Below are positions 21,542 to 30,636 of a stretch of DNA of 64,000 nt, piece after piece (the stretch's first letter is position 1; every line of letters begins with the position of its first letter). Source of the DNA: Leclercia pneumoniae (GTDB lineage: Bacteria; Pseudomonadota; Gammaproteobacteria; Enterobacterales; Enterobacteriaceae); assembly GCF_017348915.1 (NCBI RefSeq), contig NZ_CP071383.1, positions 2,480,001-2,544,000 on the forward strand. The letters are read 5' to 3'. The notes under the pieces were generated by a model. It was not told the origin of the DNA and searched no databases. It saw only the letters and a list, made by a program, of their open reading frames with translations. The translations under genes and the position numbers were made by a program.

Positions 21542-23536
21542 TTAGAACTCTACCCTTGCGCCAAGGTTGTAGCGGCGCCCTTCCAGGACCGACGCTTCGT
21601 TATAAGAGGTGGAATGAAGCGGGTTCGCATCAAACAGGTTATAGATGCCCGCCATTAACGTCAGGTTCTTATTCACCCGATACCGCGTCCCCAGATCCAT
21701 TACCGCATAGGCTTCGGTCGAGGTGGATTTACCGATATCCGGCGTGTTGCTCCGCCAGCTCGCTTTCGTCCAGAGTTCCAGATCGTTCAACGCTTCCCAG
21801 GTCAGGGAGATATTGGCCATGCTGGTCGGGAATTCGTTCAGCGCATCCCCTTTATACTGGCCGCTCTTCTGCTCGCTGTGGGTATAGGTGTAGTTGACGT
21901 TAGCCTTCAGGGTCGGCGTGGCCTGCCAGTCACCGTTCAGCTCCAGACCATAAATTTCCGCATCACTGACGTTAAAGTACTGGGAGACCGATTCGGCTTC
22001 ATAACCGTTGTAGACACACATCTGCGTCGCGGTCGCGGTACAGATGGTGTAATCGCTGATCTTGTCTTTGAATTTGGTGTGGAAGACAGTGGCATCCAGC
22101 GCCAGCGTATCCTTCTGCCAGTAAACCCCCACCTCGGTGTTGACGCTCTTCTCCGGTTTCAGGTCGTCATTACCGATACCAATCTCAGAGTAGGGATAGC
22201 TGCCATACACGCTGGTAAAGCCGGAGTTGTTCTGACGGAGATCTGGCTTTTTATAGCCCGCAGAGACGCCGCCTTTTACTGCCCAGTTTTCATCGAGCGT
22301 CCAGTTGCCGTAAAGTTTTGGCGTTACGTGGTAGCCGAAGTAGCTGTCGTGATCCAGACGCGCCGAGGTGGTCATCGTAAAGTCTGGCACAATCATCCAG
22401 GCATCTTCAGCGAATACCGCCCAGCCATCGCGGCTGATCTTGCTTACCGGCGTTACCCCTGGCACCTCTTTGTCGGCGATGCCGAAGGTGTCGTCCAGCT
22501 CATTACGCGTATAGTTTGCCCCCAGCGTCAGCTTGTGATCGCCCAGGGTGAAGGTGTTGGCACTGTTGGCCTCAAAGTTATTCTGTTTGACGAATTGCGG
22601 TGACAAATACGGCACGCGGTACTCAGTACGTGCTTTTTCATAGCTGACAAAGTTCTTCGACTCGAGGATATCACCGTACCAGGCGTGCTGAGACAGCGAG
22701 ATCGCATCGCGATCGAAACCCCAGTACCAGGGGTTACCGTGGCGGGTTTTCTCCTGATGCCCTTTGACCGCATTGAGATCCCAGAGCTGTGTATCGGTCG
22801 GCGACATGGAGATGGTGGCATCCAGGTTGCCCGCCTCGTGCTTAACGAAGCGCTCTTTATCGGGGCTGTCATCATCGCGACGATCCAGATAATCCGCCGC
22901 CAGGCTAACGCCAAGCTTGCCCGGAATAACGGGCCCCATCAGGAACAGATTTGTCTGGTTGGTATTACCGTATTCGCTCTTTTCCTGCAGGAAGTAGTTA
23001 TCCTCCAGCACGCCGGTCCAGCTATCAAGGTTATAGCCTTTTTTGGTGATCACGTTGACCACCCCACCGATGGAGTCCGAGCCATACAGCGAAGACATAG
23101 GTCCACGAATGACCTCTATACGCTCGATGGCCGCAATCGGCGGCATAAAGGCCGCTTCGGTACCAATGTGGTGACCATATGGACGAGATTCACGGGTCCC
23201 CTGCTTGATCCCGTTCACCATATACGACGTATAGGACGAGTCCATACCGCGCATCTGCACGTCACCGGTCGCCAGGCTACCGTTGCCGCTGCCCGTTAAC
23301 ACACCCGGCATCTCCCGGAGTGCCTCGGTAACGTTCTGGTTCGAGCGGGTGTTCAACTCTTTCTCATTGACCACCGAGATGGTGGCCGGTGCTTCGCGGC
23401 GCTCCTGGCTGAAACCGGTGGCGGTTACTACCAGCTGATCTTCGTTCGCCGGATCGCTATCGGCGGCGATGGCGGCAGGCGTTATGCCGGTTAAGGCGAG
23501 CGAAATCGCCACGGCCATGCGTGTCCTGGTTATCAC
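21542..23536 (-). CDS. TonB-dependent outer-membrane receptor, CirA-like
   Basis: A 664-residue receptor with signal peptide (cleavage after A-I-A-A near residue 25), TonB box Q-L-V-V-T-A-T, plug domain (R-G-M-D-S-S-Y-T-S-Y-M-V-N-G and P-M-S-S-L-Y-G-S-D-S-I-G-G) and a 22-strand barrel ending in F. Size and plug resemble CirA/FepA catecholate receptors. The GTG at 23536 has AAGGAA upstream. It lies ten bases after a YncE-like gene under a shared Fur box, so iron-chelate uptake is likely. E. coli pairs yncE with the receptor yncD, which suggests an equivalent partnership; the substrate is unknown. Confidence 0.88.
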   Translation of the reverse strand: MITRTRMAVAISLALTGITPAAIAADSDPANEDQLVVTATGFSQERREAPATISVVNEKELNTRSNQNVTEALREMPGVLTGSGNGSLATGDVQMRGMDSSYTSYMVNGIKQGTRESRPYGHHIGTEAAFMPPIAAIERIEVIRGPMSSLYGSDSIGGVVNVITKKGYNLDSWTGVLEDNYFLQEKSEYGNTNQTNLFLMGPVIPGKLGVSLAADYLDRRDDDSPDKERFVKHEAGNLDATISMSPTDTQLWDLNAVKGHQEKTRHGNPWYWGFDRDAISLSQHAWYGDILESKNFVSYEKARTEYRVPYLSPQFVKQNNFEANSANTFTLGDHKLTLGANYTRNELDDTFGIADKEVPGVTPVSKISRDGWAVFAEDAWMIVPDFTMTTSARLDHDSYFGYHVTPKLYGNWTLDENWAVKGGVSAGYKKPDLRQNNSGFTSVYGSYPYSEIGIGNDDLKPEKSVNTEVGVYWQKDTLALDATVFHTKFKDKISDYTICTATATQMCVYNGYEAESVSQYFNVSDAEIYGLELNGDWQATPTLKANVNYTYTHSEQKSGQYKGDALNEFPTSMANISLTWEALNDLELWTKASWRSNTPDIGKSTSTEAYAVMDLGTRYRVNKNLTLMAGIYNLFDANPLHSTSYNEASVLEGRRYNLGARVEF

Positions 23537-23546
23537 GACGTATTCC

Positions 23547-24605
23547 TTAAAGTTGGGTTAAATCGATCTTGAGAACGTAGTCAGCCTTATTCGCCTTCTC
23601 ATCCTGTTTCACGCTGACATACAACGTGTTGGCATCGGGAGAGAGCACCAGGCTGTTAGGCATCGCCGCCGTTGTAATGGTGTGTTTGACGGCGTTGGTT
23701 TTCGCGTCGATGACGCTAATCTGGCGATCGTTACGATGGGTGACATAGACCTCGTTGCGCGCGCCGTTGTAAAGCGCGGCAATGGAGTTCGGGGTGTCGA
23801 TGCGTTGCTTTAGCTTGCCGGTCGCCAGATCGACCACCAGCACATCGCGCGTATTGGTATCTGCGATATAGCCCACGCCCGCTGCGGGGTTAAGCGCAAT
23901 ATTGAGGAAGTAATGGTCGGTCTCTTTGGGATCCACCTTCACGCGCGAAAGCACCTCTGAACTCCTGCCATCCAGGGTCACCAGCTCGCCGCTTCCGGTT
24001 ACGGCATAGACTTTGTCCGCTGCGGTATCCACTGCAAACCCAACCGGATCCATCCCTTCGAGGGTTTTCGTCAGTGCCTGTTTTTGCGTATCCACGACCC
24101 ACAGCAGCCCTTTTCCTTTACCGCCCATGCCGGAGATATAAAGACGCTGATGCTTCTTATCCAGCACCGCTTCGCGCGGATGGATCCGTTTCTTAGGATC
24201 GCTGGCGTCACTCAGTTGCAGGGTTTTGACCGCCTTGCCGCTGCGGGTATCCAGCGCGGTGATGGAGCCATCCAGCGCATTGCCCATCCAGAGCACGTGG
24301 TTCTCCTGATCGAGCGCCAGCGCAAAGATGCGCCGTTCGGTATCGATGCTCTTTTTCATAGCCAGAGAGTCTGCAGCCAGTTCGAAAAGGATGCCGGTGG
24401 TTTTGTCGGCCGCAAAAGAGGGGGAAGAGGCGGCATAGACCGTGTGCCGGGCGTTGTCATAGGCTAGTTCGTAAACCCCGTGCCCCAGCGCCTGGGAGTG
24501 AAAATCCTTTTCGCTAAATGTTTTTGCTAACGCTGAACCAGAGTACAGGGCCAGCGCAATAGCCACTGCGCAGAATGCTTGTTTCTTAGGTTGTTGAGGT
24601 GTCAT
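23547..24605 (-). CDS. yncE: YncE-like periplasmic beta-propeller protein
   Basis: A 352-residue protein with signal peptide and seven YVTN/NHL-type propeller repeats (for example R-I-F-A-L-A-L-D-Q-E-N-H-V-L-W-M-G-N and N-E-V-Y-V-T-H-R-N-D-R-Q-I-S-V-I-D-A-K). It aligns with E. coli YncE, a Fur-regulated periplasmic DNA-binding propeller of unclear role, though similarity is moderate and the symbol may be generous. First gene of a two-gene operon with the receptor. Confidence 0.8.
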   Translation of the reverse strand: MTPQQPKKQAFCAVAIALALYSGSALAKTFSEKDFHSQALGHGVYELAYDNARHTVYAASSPSFAADKTTGILFELAADSLAMKKSIDTERRIFALALDQENHVLWMGNALDGSITALDTRSGKAVKTLQLSDASDPKKRIHPREAVLDKKHQRLYISGMGGKGKGLLWVVDTQKQALTKTLEGMDPVGFAVDTAADKVYAVTGSGELVTLDGRSSEVLSRVKVDPKETDHYFLNIALNPAAGVGYIADTNTRDVLVVDLATGKLKQRIDTPNSIAALYNGARNEVYVTHRNDRQISVIDAKTNAVKHTITTAAMPNSLVLSPDANTLYVSVKQDEKANKADYVLKIDLTQL

Positions 24606-24641
24606 GTCATTTTTCTTTACATTTAATTACGTAAAACAAAT

Positions 24642-24660
24642 GATAATTATTATTAATATC
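24642..24660 (-). promoter_or_regulatory. Fur box
   Basis: The minus strand GATATTAATAATAATTATC matches 16 of 19 bases of the Fur consensus. It lies 37 bp upstream of the yncE-like start, so the yncE-receptor pair should be iron-repressed. Confidence 0.8.
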
Positions 24661-24872
24661 ATATTCAATTGCACTGCAAGCTTAAATACCTACCAATATC
24701 TGCCTTAATTGCGCATTAATTAACCACCAGTTATCAAAATGCCAACCCGATCCCGCTTTTCCTCACGAAAGTACGGCGTCAGTGACCCAATGTTTACTTT
24801 TCTCCACGACTAAAAATGCTATTACTAATAAGCAACATTTATGTAGCAATTTCAGATCAGTCAGGAGTTCCA

Positions 24873-27161
24873 ATGAATAAGAAAAGACGCTCCGTTCCCG
24901 GCATCCGTCATTACGATGGCCCCGCCGGGGGATGGGGAGCGCTGAAAGCCACCGCCATCGCCGTACGCACTCAGATGGATGCCCTGGAAGCCCCTGCTAC
25001 GCTGTTACGCACTAACCAGCCCGACGGCTTTGACTGCCCCGGCTGCGCATGGCCCGATAAAGAACACAAATCCACCTTCCAGTTTTGTGAAAACGGCGCA
25101 AAAGCCGTCACCTGGGAGGCGACCACCAAACGCGTCACCCCGGAATTTTTTGCCAACAACAGCGTCTCCTCGCTGTGGGCTAAAAGCGATTACGAGCTGG
25201 AGGGCTATGGTCGCCTGACCCACCCGATGGTGTATGACAAAGCCAGCGACACCTTCCGCCCGGTTGAGTGGCAAGAGGCATTCAGGCGAATCGGTGAGAA
25301 ACTCCGTCAACTCGACCCCGACGCCGTTGAGTTCTATACCTCTGGCCGGGCGTCGAATGAAGCGGCGTTTTTACTGCAGCTTTTTGCCCGTGAGCTGGGC
25401 ACCAATAACTTCCCGGACTGCTCCAATATGTGCCACGAAGCCACCAGCACCGGCCTGCCGCGCTCAATCGGCATCGGCAAAGGCACCGTATCGCTGGAAG
25501 ATTTCGATAAAACCGAGCTGGTTATCTCTATCGGCCATAATCCCGGGACTAACCACCCTCGGATGATGGGCACCCTCCATGAGCTGTCGCGCCGCGGCGT
25601 GCCGATCATCGTCTTCAACCCGCTGCGTGAACGCGCTCTGGAGCGCTTCGCCGATCCGCAAAGCGTGGTTGAGATGGCAACCCTGGGTTCAACAGACATC
25701 GCGTCAACCTACTTTCAGGTCAAAGCAGGCGGCGATGCCGCCGCGCTAAAAGGGATCGCCAAACATCTGCTGGAAAGGGAAGTACGCGAGGGCGGGATCC
25801 TCGACCAGCCGTTTATCGACGCACATACCCAGGGATTTGCTGATTTCGCCGCGGATATCGCGGCCACGGGCTGGGAAGAGATTGAGCAAGAGTCCGGGTT
25901 AACCCGTGAGGATCTGGACGTGGTAGCGCGCGCCTACGCCAAATCGAACGCCACTATCATTACCTATGGCATGGGCGTTACTCAGCACAACAAAGGCACC
26001 GCCAACGTGCGCCTGATTGCTGACCTGCTCCTGCTGCGCGGCAATATTGGGAAGCCCGGCGCGGGCATCTGTCCCCTGCGTGGCCATTCAAACGTACAGG
26101 GCAACCGCACGGTGGGCATTACCGAAAAACCGACCGCCGCGTTCCTGTCCCGTATCGAAGAGGTGTTTGGCTTTACCCCGCCGACAAAACATGGCCACGA
26201 TGCGGTGATGGCCACCCAGGCGATGATCGCCGGTGAAGCCAAAGCGCTGATCTGCCTGGGCGGTAACTTTGCCGTGGCGATGCCCGACCATGAACAGGCG
26301 TTTCCGGCGCTGCAGAAGCTCGACCTTAGCGTTCACGTAGGCACGAAGCTAAATCGCACCCATCTGCTGGTGGCGAAAGAGACCTGGCTCTTCCCGTGCC
26401 TGGGACGCACCGAGCTGGATATGCAGCGCACCGGGCGCCAGTCGATAACGGTTGAAGACTCCATGTCGATGGTGCATGCCTCGTCGGGAAAACTGCGTCC
26501 CGCCTCGCCTCACCTGCTCTCAGAGCCGGCCATTGTGGCCGGGATGGCGAGAGCCGCCCTGCCCGACAGCAAAGTCAACTGGGAGGAGCTGGTCGCTGAT
26601 TACGATATGATCCGCGATCGCATTGAGCAGACTATCCCCGGCTTTACCGACTACAACCAGCGCATCCGCACGCCGGGCGGTTTTCGCATGCCCTTACCGC
26701 CTACCGAACGCGTCTGGCCTACCCCAAGCGGCAAAGCGATGTTCTCGGTGTTTGAGGGGGTTGATGAGAACGCCAAAGGGGTGGGCGAGAGTGTACTGCG
26801 CCTCATAACCCTGCGCAGCCATGACCAGTACAACACCACCATTTATGCCATGGATGACCGCTACCGCGGGGTCTTTGGCCGCCGCGATATTCTCTTTATG
26901 AACGAAGAGGACATGACGGAACGTGGGCTGGAGCATGGCGACAGGGTAGATATTGAAACCGCGCTGCCGGGTCACGCCCAGCGTCTGGAAGATATTACGG
27001 TGGTCGCCTACAGCATCGCCCGGGGCTCGGTTGGGGCCTATTATCCGGAAGCCAACGTGCTGGTGCCGCTGGATTATCTTGATAAAGAGAGCGGCACCCC
27101 TTCTTACAAATCGGTACCCGTTCGCCTTACGCTGCGCTCGAAAGAGATCCGCCCGCTGTAG
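24873..27161 (+). CDS. FdhF/YdeP-family molybdopterin oxidoreductase
   Basis: A 762-residue cytosolic protein of the YdeP subgroup of the formate dehydrogenase H-like family. It has the N-terminal C-P-G-C-A-W-P, the bis-MGD blocks (Y-T-S-G-R-A-S-N-E-A-A and G-H-N-P-G-T-N-H-P-R-M) and the C-terminal molydopterin dinucleotide-binding domain (R-S-H-D-Q-Y-N-T-T-I-Y). E. coli YdeP contributes to acid resistance, but its reaction is unknown. The ATG at 24873 has AGGAG upstream; an open frame from 24816 is not used. No electron-transfer partner is adjacent. Confidence 0.88.
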   Translation: MNKKRRSVPGIRHYDGPAGGWGALKATAIAVRTQMDALEAPATLLRTNQPDGFDCPGCAWPDKEHKSTFQFCENGAKAVTWEATTKRVTPEFFANNSVSSLWAKSDYELEGYGRLTHPMVYDKASDTFRPVEWQEAFRRIGEKLRQLDPDAVEFYTSGRASNEAAFLLQLFARELGTNNFPDCSNMCHEATSTGLPRSIGIGKGTVSLEDFDKTELVISIGHNPGTNHPRMMGTLHELSRRGVPIIVFNPLRERALERFADPQSVVEMATLGSTDIASTYFQVKAGGDAAALKGIAKHLLEREVREGGILDQPFIDAHTQGFADFAADIAATGWEEIEQESGLTREDLDVVARAYAKSNATIITYGMGVTQHNKGTANVRLIADLLLLRGNIGKPGAGICPLRGHSNVQGNRTVGITEKPTAAFLSRIEEVFGFTPPTKHGHDAVMATQAMIAGEAKALICLGGNFAVAMPDHEQAFPALQKLDLSVHVGTKLNRTHLLVAKETWLFPCLGRTELDMQRTGRQSITVEDSMSMVHASSGKLRPASPHLLSEPAIVAGMARAALPDSKVNWEELVADYDMIRDRIEQTIPGFTDYNQRIRTPGGFRMPLPPTERVWPTPSGKAMFSVFEGVDENAKGVGESVLRLITLRSHDQYNTTIYAMDDRYRGVFGRRDILFMNEEDMTERGLEHGDRVDIETALPGHAQRLEDITVVAYSIARGSVGAYYPEANVLVPLDYLDKESGTPSYKSVPVRLTLRSKEIRPL

Positions 27162-27169
27162 CGTTTGTC

Positions 27170-27192
27170 ATGCCGGGCAGTACGCCCGGCAT
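27170..27192 (+). terminator. Terminator after the YdeP-like gene
   Basis: ATGCCGGGC-AGTAC-GCCCGGCAT followed by AAATTTT, nine bases after the stop. Confidence 0.75.
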
Positions 27193-27261
27193 AAATTTTA
27201 CTGTCGCGCATTTCCCGTTTTCTGAAGATAATCACCCGGTGAGGATAAAACGGGACGCGCG

Positions 27262-27999
27262 ATGTTAATGAAAACACAACCACTCCACAGGGATGCCGTT
27301 TTGGCGTTTCGCGCAGGCGTATCGGCCTGTTTACCGACCATTCCGGGCTACTGGAGCATTGGCTTTGCCGCCGGCGCCATAGGCACCCTTTCCGGTTTCA
27401 CCACCCTACAAACCGCACTGCTGGCCAGCCTGCTTTACGCCGGGTCGGCGCAGTTTCTGTTTTACTCCCTCTGGGCGACGGGGGCAGAGGTCGCCTCGGT
27501 GGTGTTCAGCGTTCTGCTGGTCAACCTGCGTTATTTACTGATGAGTTCAGCCATGAGCGTCTTTTTTCGCGAACACACTACCCTGGAAAAGATCGTGAGC
27601 GGCCTGCTGTTAACGGACGAAACCTTCGGCGTAGCGGTACAACATGGCAGCCAGCAAAGCAAAGTCCGCTTTGCCTGGATGTTCGGGCTGAACGTGGCCG
27701 CCTGGCTAAACTGGATCCTGGCCTGCGTGGTAGGGGCATGGCTCGCCGCCGCGCTGCCACCGGCATTGATGGAGGGGCTGAGCTTTAGCCTGGTGTCGAT
27801 GTTTATTGGTCTGGTGCTGATGCTGTGGTTTGCCAGCCAGCGCAAAATTCTGGAGACCTTCAGCATTTCGGCGGCGGTTATCGTCACCCTCTTCACCGCC
27901 GGGCAGACCGATATCAGCATTGTCATTATCATTGCCGCCTCGGTGGCCGCGACCCTGTCGACCCTGGGTCTGCGCCTGTTCTACAAAGGAGAGCGCTAA
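27262..27999 (+). CDS. azlC: AzlC-family branched-chain amino acid exporter subunit
   Basis: A 245-residue inner-membrane protein with about six to eight segments, of the AzlC/YgaZ family that exports branched-chain amino acids with a small partner. Typical blocks are P-G-Y-W-S-I-G-F-A-A-G and Y-A-G-S-A-Q-F-L. The azlD partner starts one base after the stop. ATG at 27262 or 27268 are both possible. Confidence 0.88.
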   Translation: MLMKTQPLHRDAVLAFRAGVSACLPTIPGYWSIGFAAGAIGTLSGFTTLQTALLASLLYAGSAQFLFYSLWATGAEVASVVFSVLLVNLRYLLMSSAMSVFFREHTTLEKIVSGLLLTDETFGVAVQHGSQQSKVRFAWMFGLNVAAWLNWILACVVGAWLAAALPPALMEGLSFSLVSMFIGLVLMLWFASQRKILETFSISAAVIVTLFTAGQTDISIVIIIAASVAATLSTLGLRLFYKGER

Positions 28000-28000
28000 T

Positions 28001-28321
28001 ATGGAGCGAAATATTCTGCTGGCGATCGTCGCTTCTGCCCTGGTGACCGCCCTGATGCGCACTATACCGATTCTGCTGCTATCACGTTTCCGGCTCGCCC
28101 CGGTGGTGCAACAGTGGCTGAGCTTCATCCCCGCCGCGATCATGGCGGCGATCATCACCGCCGAGCTGCTGGGCAAACCGGCGCTTACTCCCTCCGGCAT
28201 GAGTCTCTCCCTCGTGGCGGCCATCATCGCTGCGGTGGCCGGGGTGGCGACCCGGAGCCTGTTTGCCACGGTCATCGTCGGCATGATGGCCTTCACCGCA
28301 CTCAATTTCTTTTTCGGATAG
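28001..28321 (+). CDS. azlD: AzlD-family transporter small subunit
   Basis: A 106-residue membrane protein with three to four segments (M-E-R-N-I-L-L-A-I-V-A-S-A-L-V-T at the start), the small partner of AzlC. It has AAGGAG at 27986. Its whole 3' three quarters are overlapped on the opposite strand by the frame of the PhnD-like gene. Confidence 0.88.
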   Translation: MERNILLAIVASALVTALMRTIPILLLSRFRLAPVVQQWLSFIPAAIMAAIITAELLGKPALTPSGMSLSLVAAIIAAVAGVATRSLFATVIVGMMAFTALNFFFG

Positions 28322-29101
28322 ACGCTTGACCCCGAGCCCGGCGGCAGCATCACGCCGGGTCAACAGCACTTGCCACGCCTCGCGCGACATTTCGCTAAAT
28401 CCCCTGATCAGCACCCTTTGCGCCGTCGGGCTGTGAGCGACCTCCTCCAGTGCGCCGCGTAATGCCGACACCGTCGCATCCGGCGTGCCTGCCGGGGTGA
28501 TGAGCGGCAGCCCCGGCGCGAGTGGGCTACGGCCGATAATAGATAACCCCTGCAACAGCTCCGGCTCATGACGCTGTAATAGCGCCCAGGTCACACAGTC
28601 GATCGCGGCAATATCCGCCTGCCCTTCGCGTAGCGCCACCAGCGACTGGCGATGGCTGCCGCTAAAGAGGGTCGCAGCGAAAAAATGTGTTTCAACGCCG
28701 AGTCCGGCGATCATGCCCAACAGCACGTTATAACCGGACCAGGAGTCGGGGGCGTTACACACCACCCTTCGGCCACGAAAATCCGCCAGGGTTTTGCCCT
28801 CCTCCTCTGAGCGGGCCACCAGCCAGCTGCGGTAATGAACGCCTTCGCATCCCAGCGCCGAGTAATGAAATGCTCCTACCACCTGCACATCGGGTAGTTG
28901 GGTCATTAAAGGAAAGCCGCAACTCTGGCTCAGGAGCAGATCGGGGCTGCGCCAGTGGTGGAGAAGGTCCCTGGGCAAGACGGGTTGAAGATGATCGACG
29001 GCCAGCCCCTGCTTCACCAGTTGCGTTTTTACCGCCAGCCAGAAGGCCTGGTTGTCATCCGGATTAACCGCGTACATGGGAAAGGCGAGCGGACTGCTCA
29101 T
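28082..29101 (-). CDS. PhnD-like substrate-binding-fold protein, 3' end runs into azlD
   Basis: A 339-codon frame. The first 260 residues look like a PhnD/SsuA type-2 periplasmic-binding fold (S-Q-S-C-G-F-P-L-M, F-R-G-R-R-V-V-C-N-A-P-D-S-W-S-G-Y-N, F-S-G-S-H-R-Q-S-L, A-A-I-D-C-V-T-W-A) but with no signal peptide. The last 80 codons (28082-28321) are antisense to azlD and low in family character (many G, D, H, R), because no stop occurs earlier. The original stop may have been lost, or a natural overlap exists. The start at 29101 has GGGAGG five bases upstream and overlaps the desaturase remnant, so the two were once an operon. Function unknown. Confidence 0.65.
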   Translation of the reverse strand: MSSPLAFPMYAVNPDDNQAFWLAVKTQLVKQGLAVDHLQPVLPRDLLHHWRSPDLLLSQSCGFPLMTQLPDVQVVGAFHYSALGCEGVHYRSWLVARSEEEGKTLADFRGRRVVCNAPDSWSGYNVLLGMIAGLGVETHFFAATLFSGSHRQSLVALREGQADIAAIDCVTWALLQRHEPELLQGLSIIGRSPLAPGLPLITPAGTPDATVSALRGALEEVAHSPTAQRVLIRGFSEMSREAWQVLLTRRDAAAGLGVKRLSEKEIECGEGHHADDDRGKQAPGRHPGHRSDDGRHEGETHAGGSKRRFAQQLGGDDRRHDRGGDEAQPLLHHRGEPET

Positions 29102-29318
29102 CCGCGCCTCCCGGATGGGCAGTGACATCCTCCTGGCGTTTCCAGAACTGGCGTAACCATTCGCTATCCCCCCTTACCATTTCCTGGTTGCGCCGGTGAT
29201 AACGTACCCTGTCGCGCAGCCACACCTTGCGAAGACCGTACCAGGGCACCCCCGGCAGGCCGTGATGTAGAGAATGATAGTTGAGATTAAAAACCGCAGC
29301 CGCCGGTAAAGGAGGAAC
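29064..29318 (-). pseudogene. 3' remnant of a fatty acid desaturase
   Basis: The in-frame sequence reads ...F-N-L-N-Y-H-S-L-H-H-G-L-P-G-V-P-W-Y-G-L, the third histidine box (H-x-x-H-H) and following segment of membrane fatty acid desaturases, and ends at TAA 29064-29066. Only about 84 codons remain: upstream the frame meets the TGA of the exporter gene at 29319-29321, so the catalytic first and second histidine boxes and all membrane segments before them are gone. It overlaps the start of the PhnD-like gene. Confidence 0.7.
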
Positions 29319-30521
29319 TCACTCCGCTTGCCCGGTTACCGGTTTAACCCGCACGCCGACAAAGACCATCACCATCGCAGCGACCAGCAGCACGCCGCTC
29401 GCGGTAAAGACCCCGCTGGCACCGTTAAGATCAAATACCGCTCCGCCCCCTGCTGCACCGGCGCTGATGGCCAGTTGAATGGAGGCCACCATTAACCCGC
29501 CGGCACTTTCCGCTTCATCCGTGACCGTAGTGGCAAGCCAGGTTGACCAGCCCACCGGCACCAGTCCAAAGGCAAACCCCCACAGCGCTACCAGCAGGCC
29601 ATCCAGCATCGCCAGGTGCCCGAAAGCCGCCATCAGCAGTGCCAGGATACCCATGGCAAACGGCACCAGAGCCAGCGTGAGACGGAGGTTTCGCGCCAGC
29701 AGGTGTCCGGCAATCGAGGTTCCCACAAAGTTGGCAATACCAAAACCGAGCAGGATCAGTGAAATGGTCTCGACGCTCGCCTGGCCTACGGTCTCAAGGA
29801 AGGGGCGCAGATAGGTGAAGAAGGTAAAATGACCGCTGAAGATGAGGATGGTGGCCAGCAGGCCGCCAACCATTCCCGGGCGGCGGAGCACATGCAGCAA
29901 CGTGCGCAGGCTGCCGCTGTTTTCCGGACGCATAGCAGGCAGTACCCACAGCTGCCAAAGCAGCGCCAGGCCGCTGGGGATCGCACAGAGGATAAAGACG
30001 TTACGCCAGCCAATCAGGCTGCCAAGATAGCTGCCGAGCGGTGCGGCGACCACCGTGGCAATCGACACGCCGGAGAAGATGATCGCCAGCGCCTTTGGTA
30101 CATCGGCGGGGGGCACCAGGCGCATGGCGGTGGCCGTGGACATCGCCCAGAATCCGCCTATCGCTACACCCAGCAGCAGACGGCCTGCCAACAGTACCTC
30201 CAGCGAAGGGGCAAATGCCACCAGCAAGCTAGAGACAATCTGCATGATTGAGAAGAACATTAACACCCAGCGCCGATCGATGCTTTTGGTCGCCGGGGTG
30301 ATCAGCAACCCCGTCACCAGCGCCACCAGCGCAGTGGCAGTCACGGTCTGCCCTGCCACGCCCTCGCTAACGCCCAGGCTTGCCGCCATTGGGGTGAGCA
30401 GGCTGGCAGGCAAAAACTCGGCGGTAATGAGCCCGAAGACCCCCAGCCCCAGTGACCAGACCGCACGCCAGGCGGGTCTGGCAGGGGTTAAGGCCTGGCT
30501 GGCCGCGATAGATGAATTCAT
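29319..30521 (-). CDS. MFS exporter, NepI/purine-nucleoside efflux type
   Basis: A 400-residue, 12-segment major facilitator of the DHA1 group. The blocks E-F-L-P-A-S-L-L-T-P-M-A, D-R-R-W-V, G-G-F-W-A-M-S and V-P-V-G-W-S-T-W are shared with E. coli NepI, which exports inosine and related nucleosides. It is probably a NepI paralogue; the substrate cannot be told from sequence. A divergent AraC-type gene is its likely regulator. Confidence 0.82.
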   Translation of the reverse strand: MNSSIAASQALTPARPAWRAVWSLGLGVFGLITAEFLPASLLTPMAASLGVSEGVAGQTVTATALVALVTGLLITPATKSIDRRWVLMFFSIMQIVSSLLVAFAPSLEVLLAGRLLLGVAIGGFWAMSTATAMRLVPPADVPKALAIIFSGVSIATVVAAPLGSYLGSLIGWRNVFILCAIPSGLALLWQLWVLPAMRPENSGSLRTLLHVLRRPGMVGGLLATILIFSGHFTFFTYLRPFLETVGQASVETISLILLGFGIANFVGTSIAGHLLARNLRLTLALVPFAMGILALLMAAFGHLAMLDGLLVALWGFAFGLVPVGWSTWLATTVTDEAESAGGLMVASIQLAISAGAAGGGAVFDLNGASGVFTASGVLLVAAMVMVFVGVRVKPVTGQAE

Positions 30522-30578
30522 CTGTTATTCTCCGGTTATTAAAATGTGACATCTGTCGCAAATAATAGGAAGTTCACC

Positions 30579-30626
30579 CCGGACGATCTATTACATATAA
30601 TCTCCAATTATTGATTAATCGTCCGG
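30579..30626. promoter_or_regulatory. Inverted repeat between exporter and AraC genes
   Basis: CCGGACGAT (30579-30587) and ATCGTCCGG (30618-30626) form a perfect 9-bp inverted repeat separated by 30 AT-rich bases, between the two divergent starts. It is a good candidate operator for the AraC-type regulator. Confidence 0.5.
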
Positions 30627-30636
30627 AGTTGCCGTT

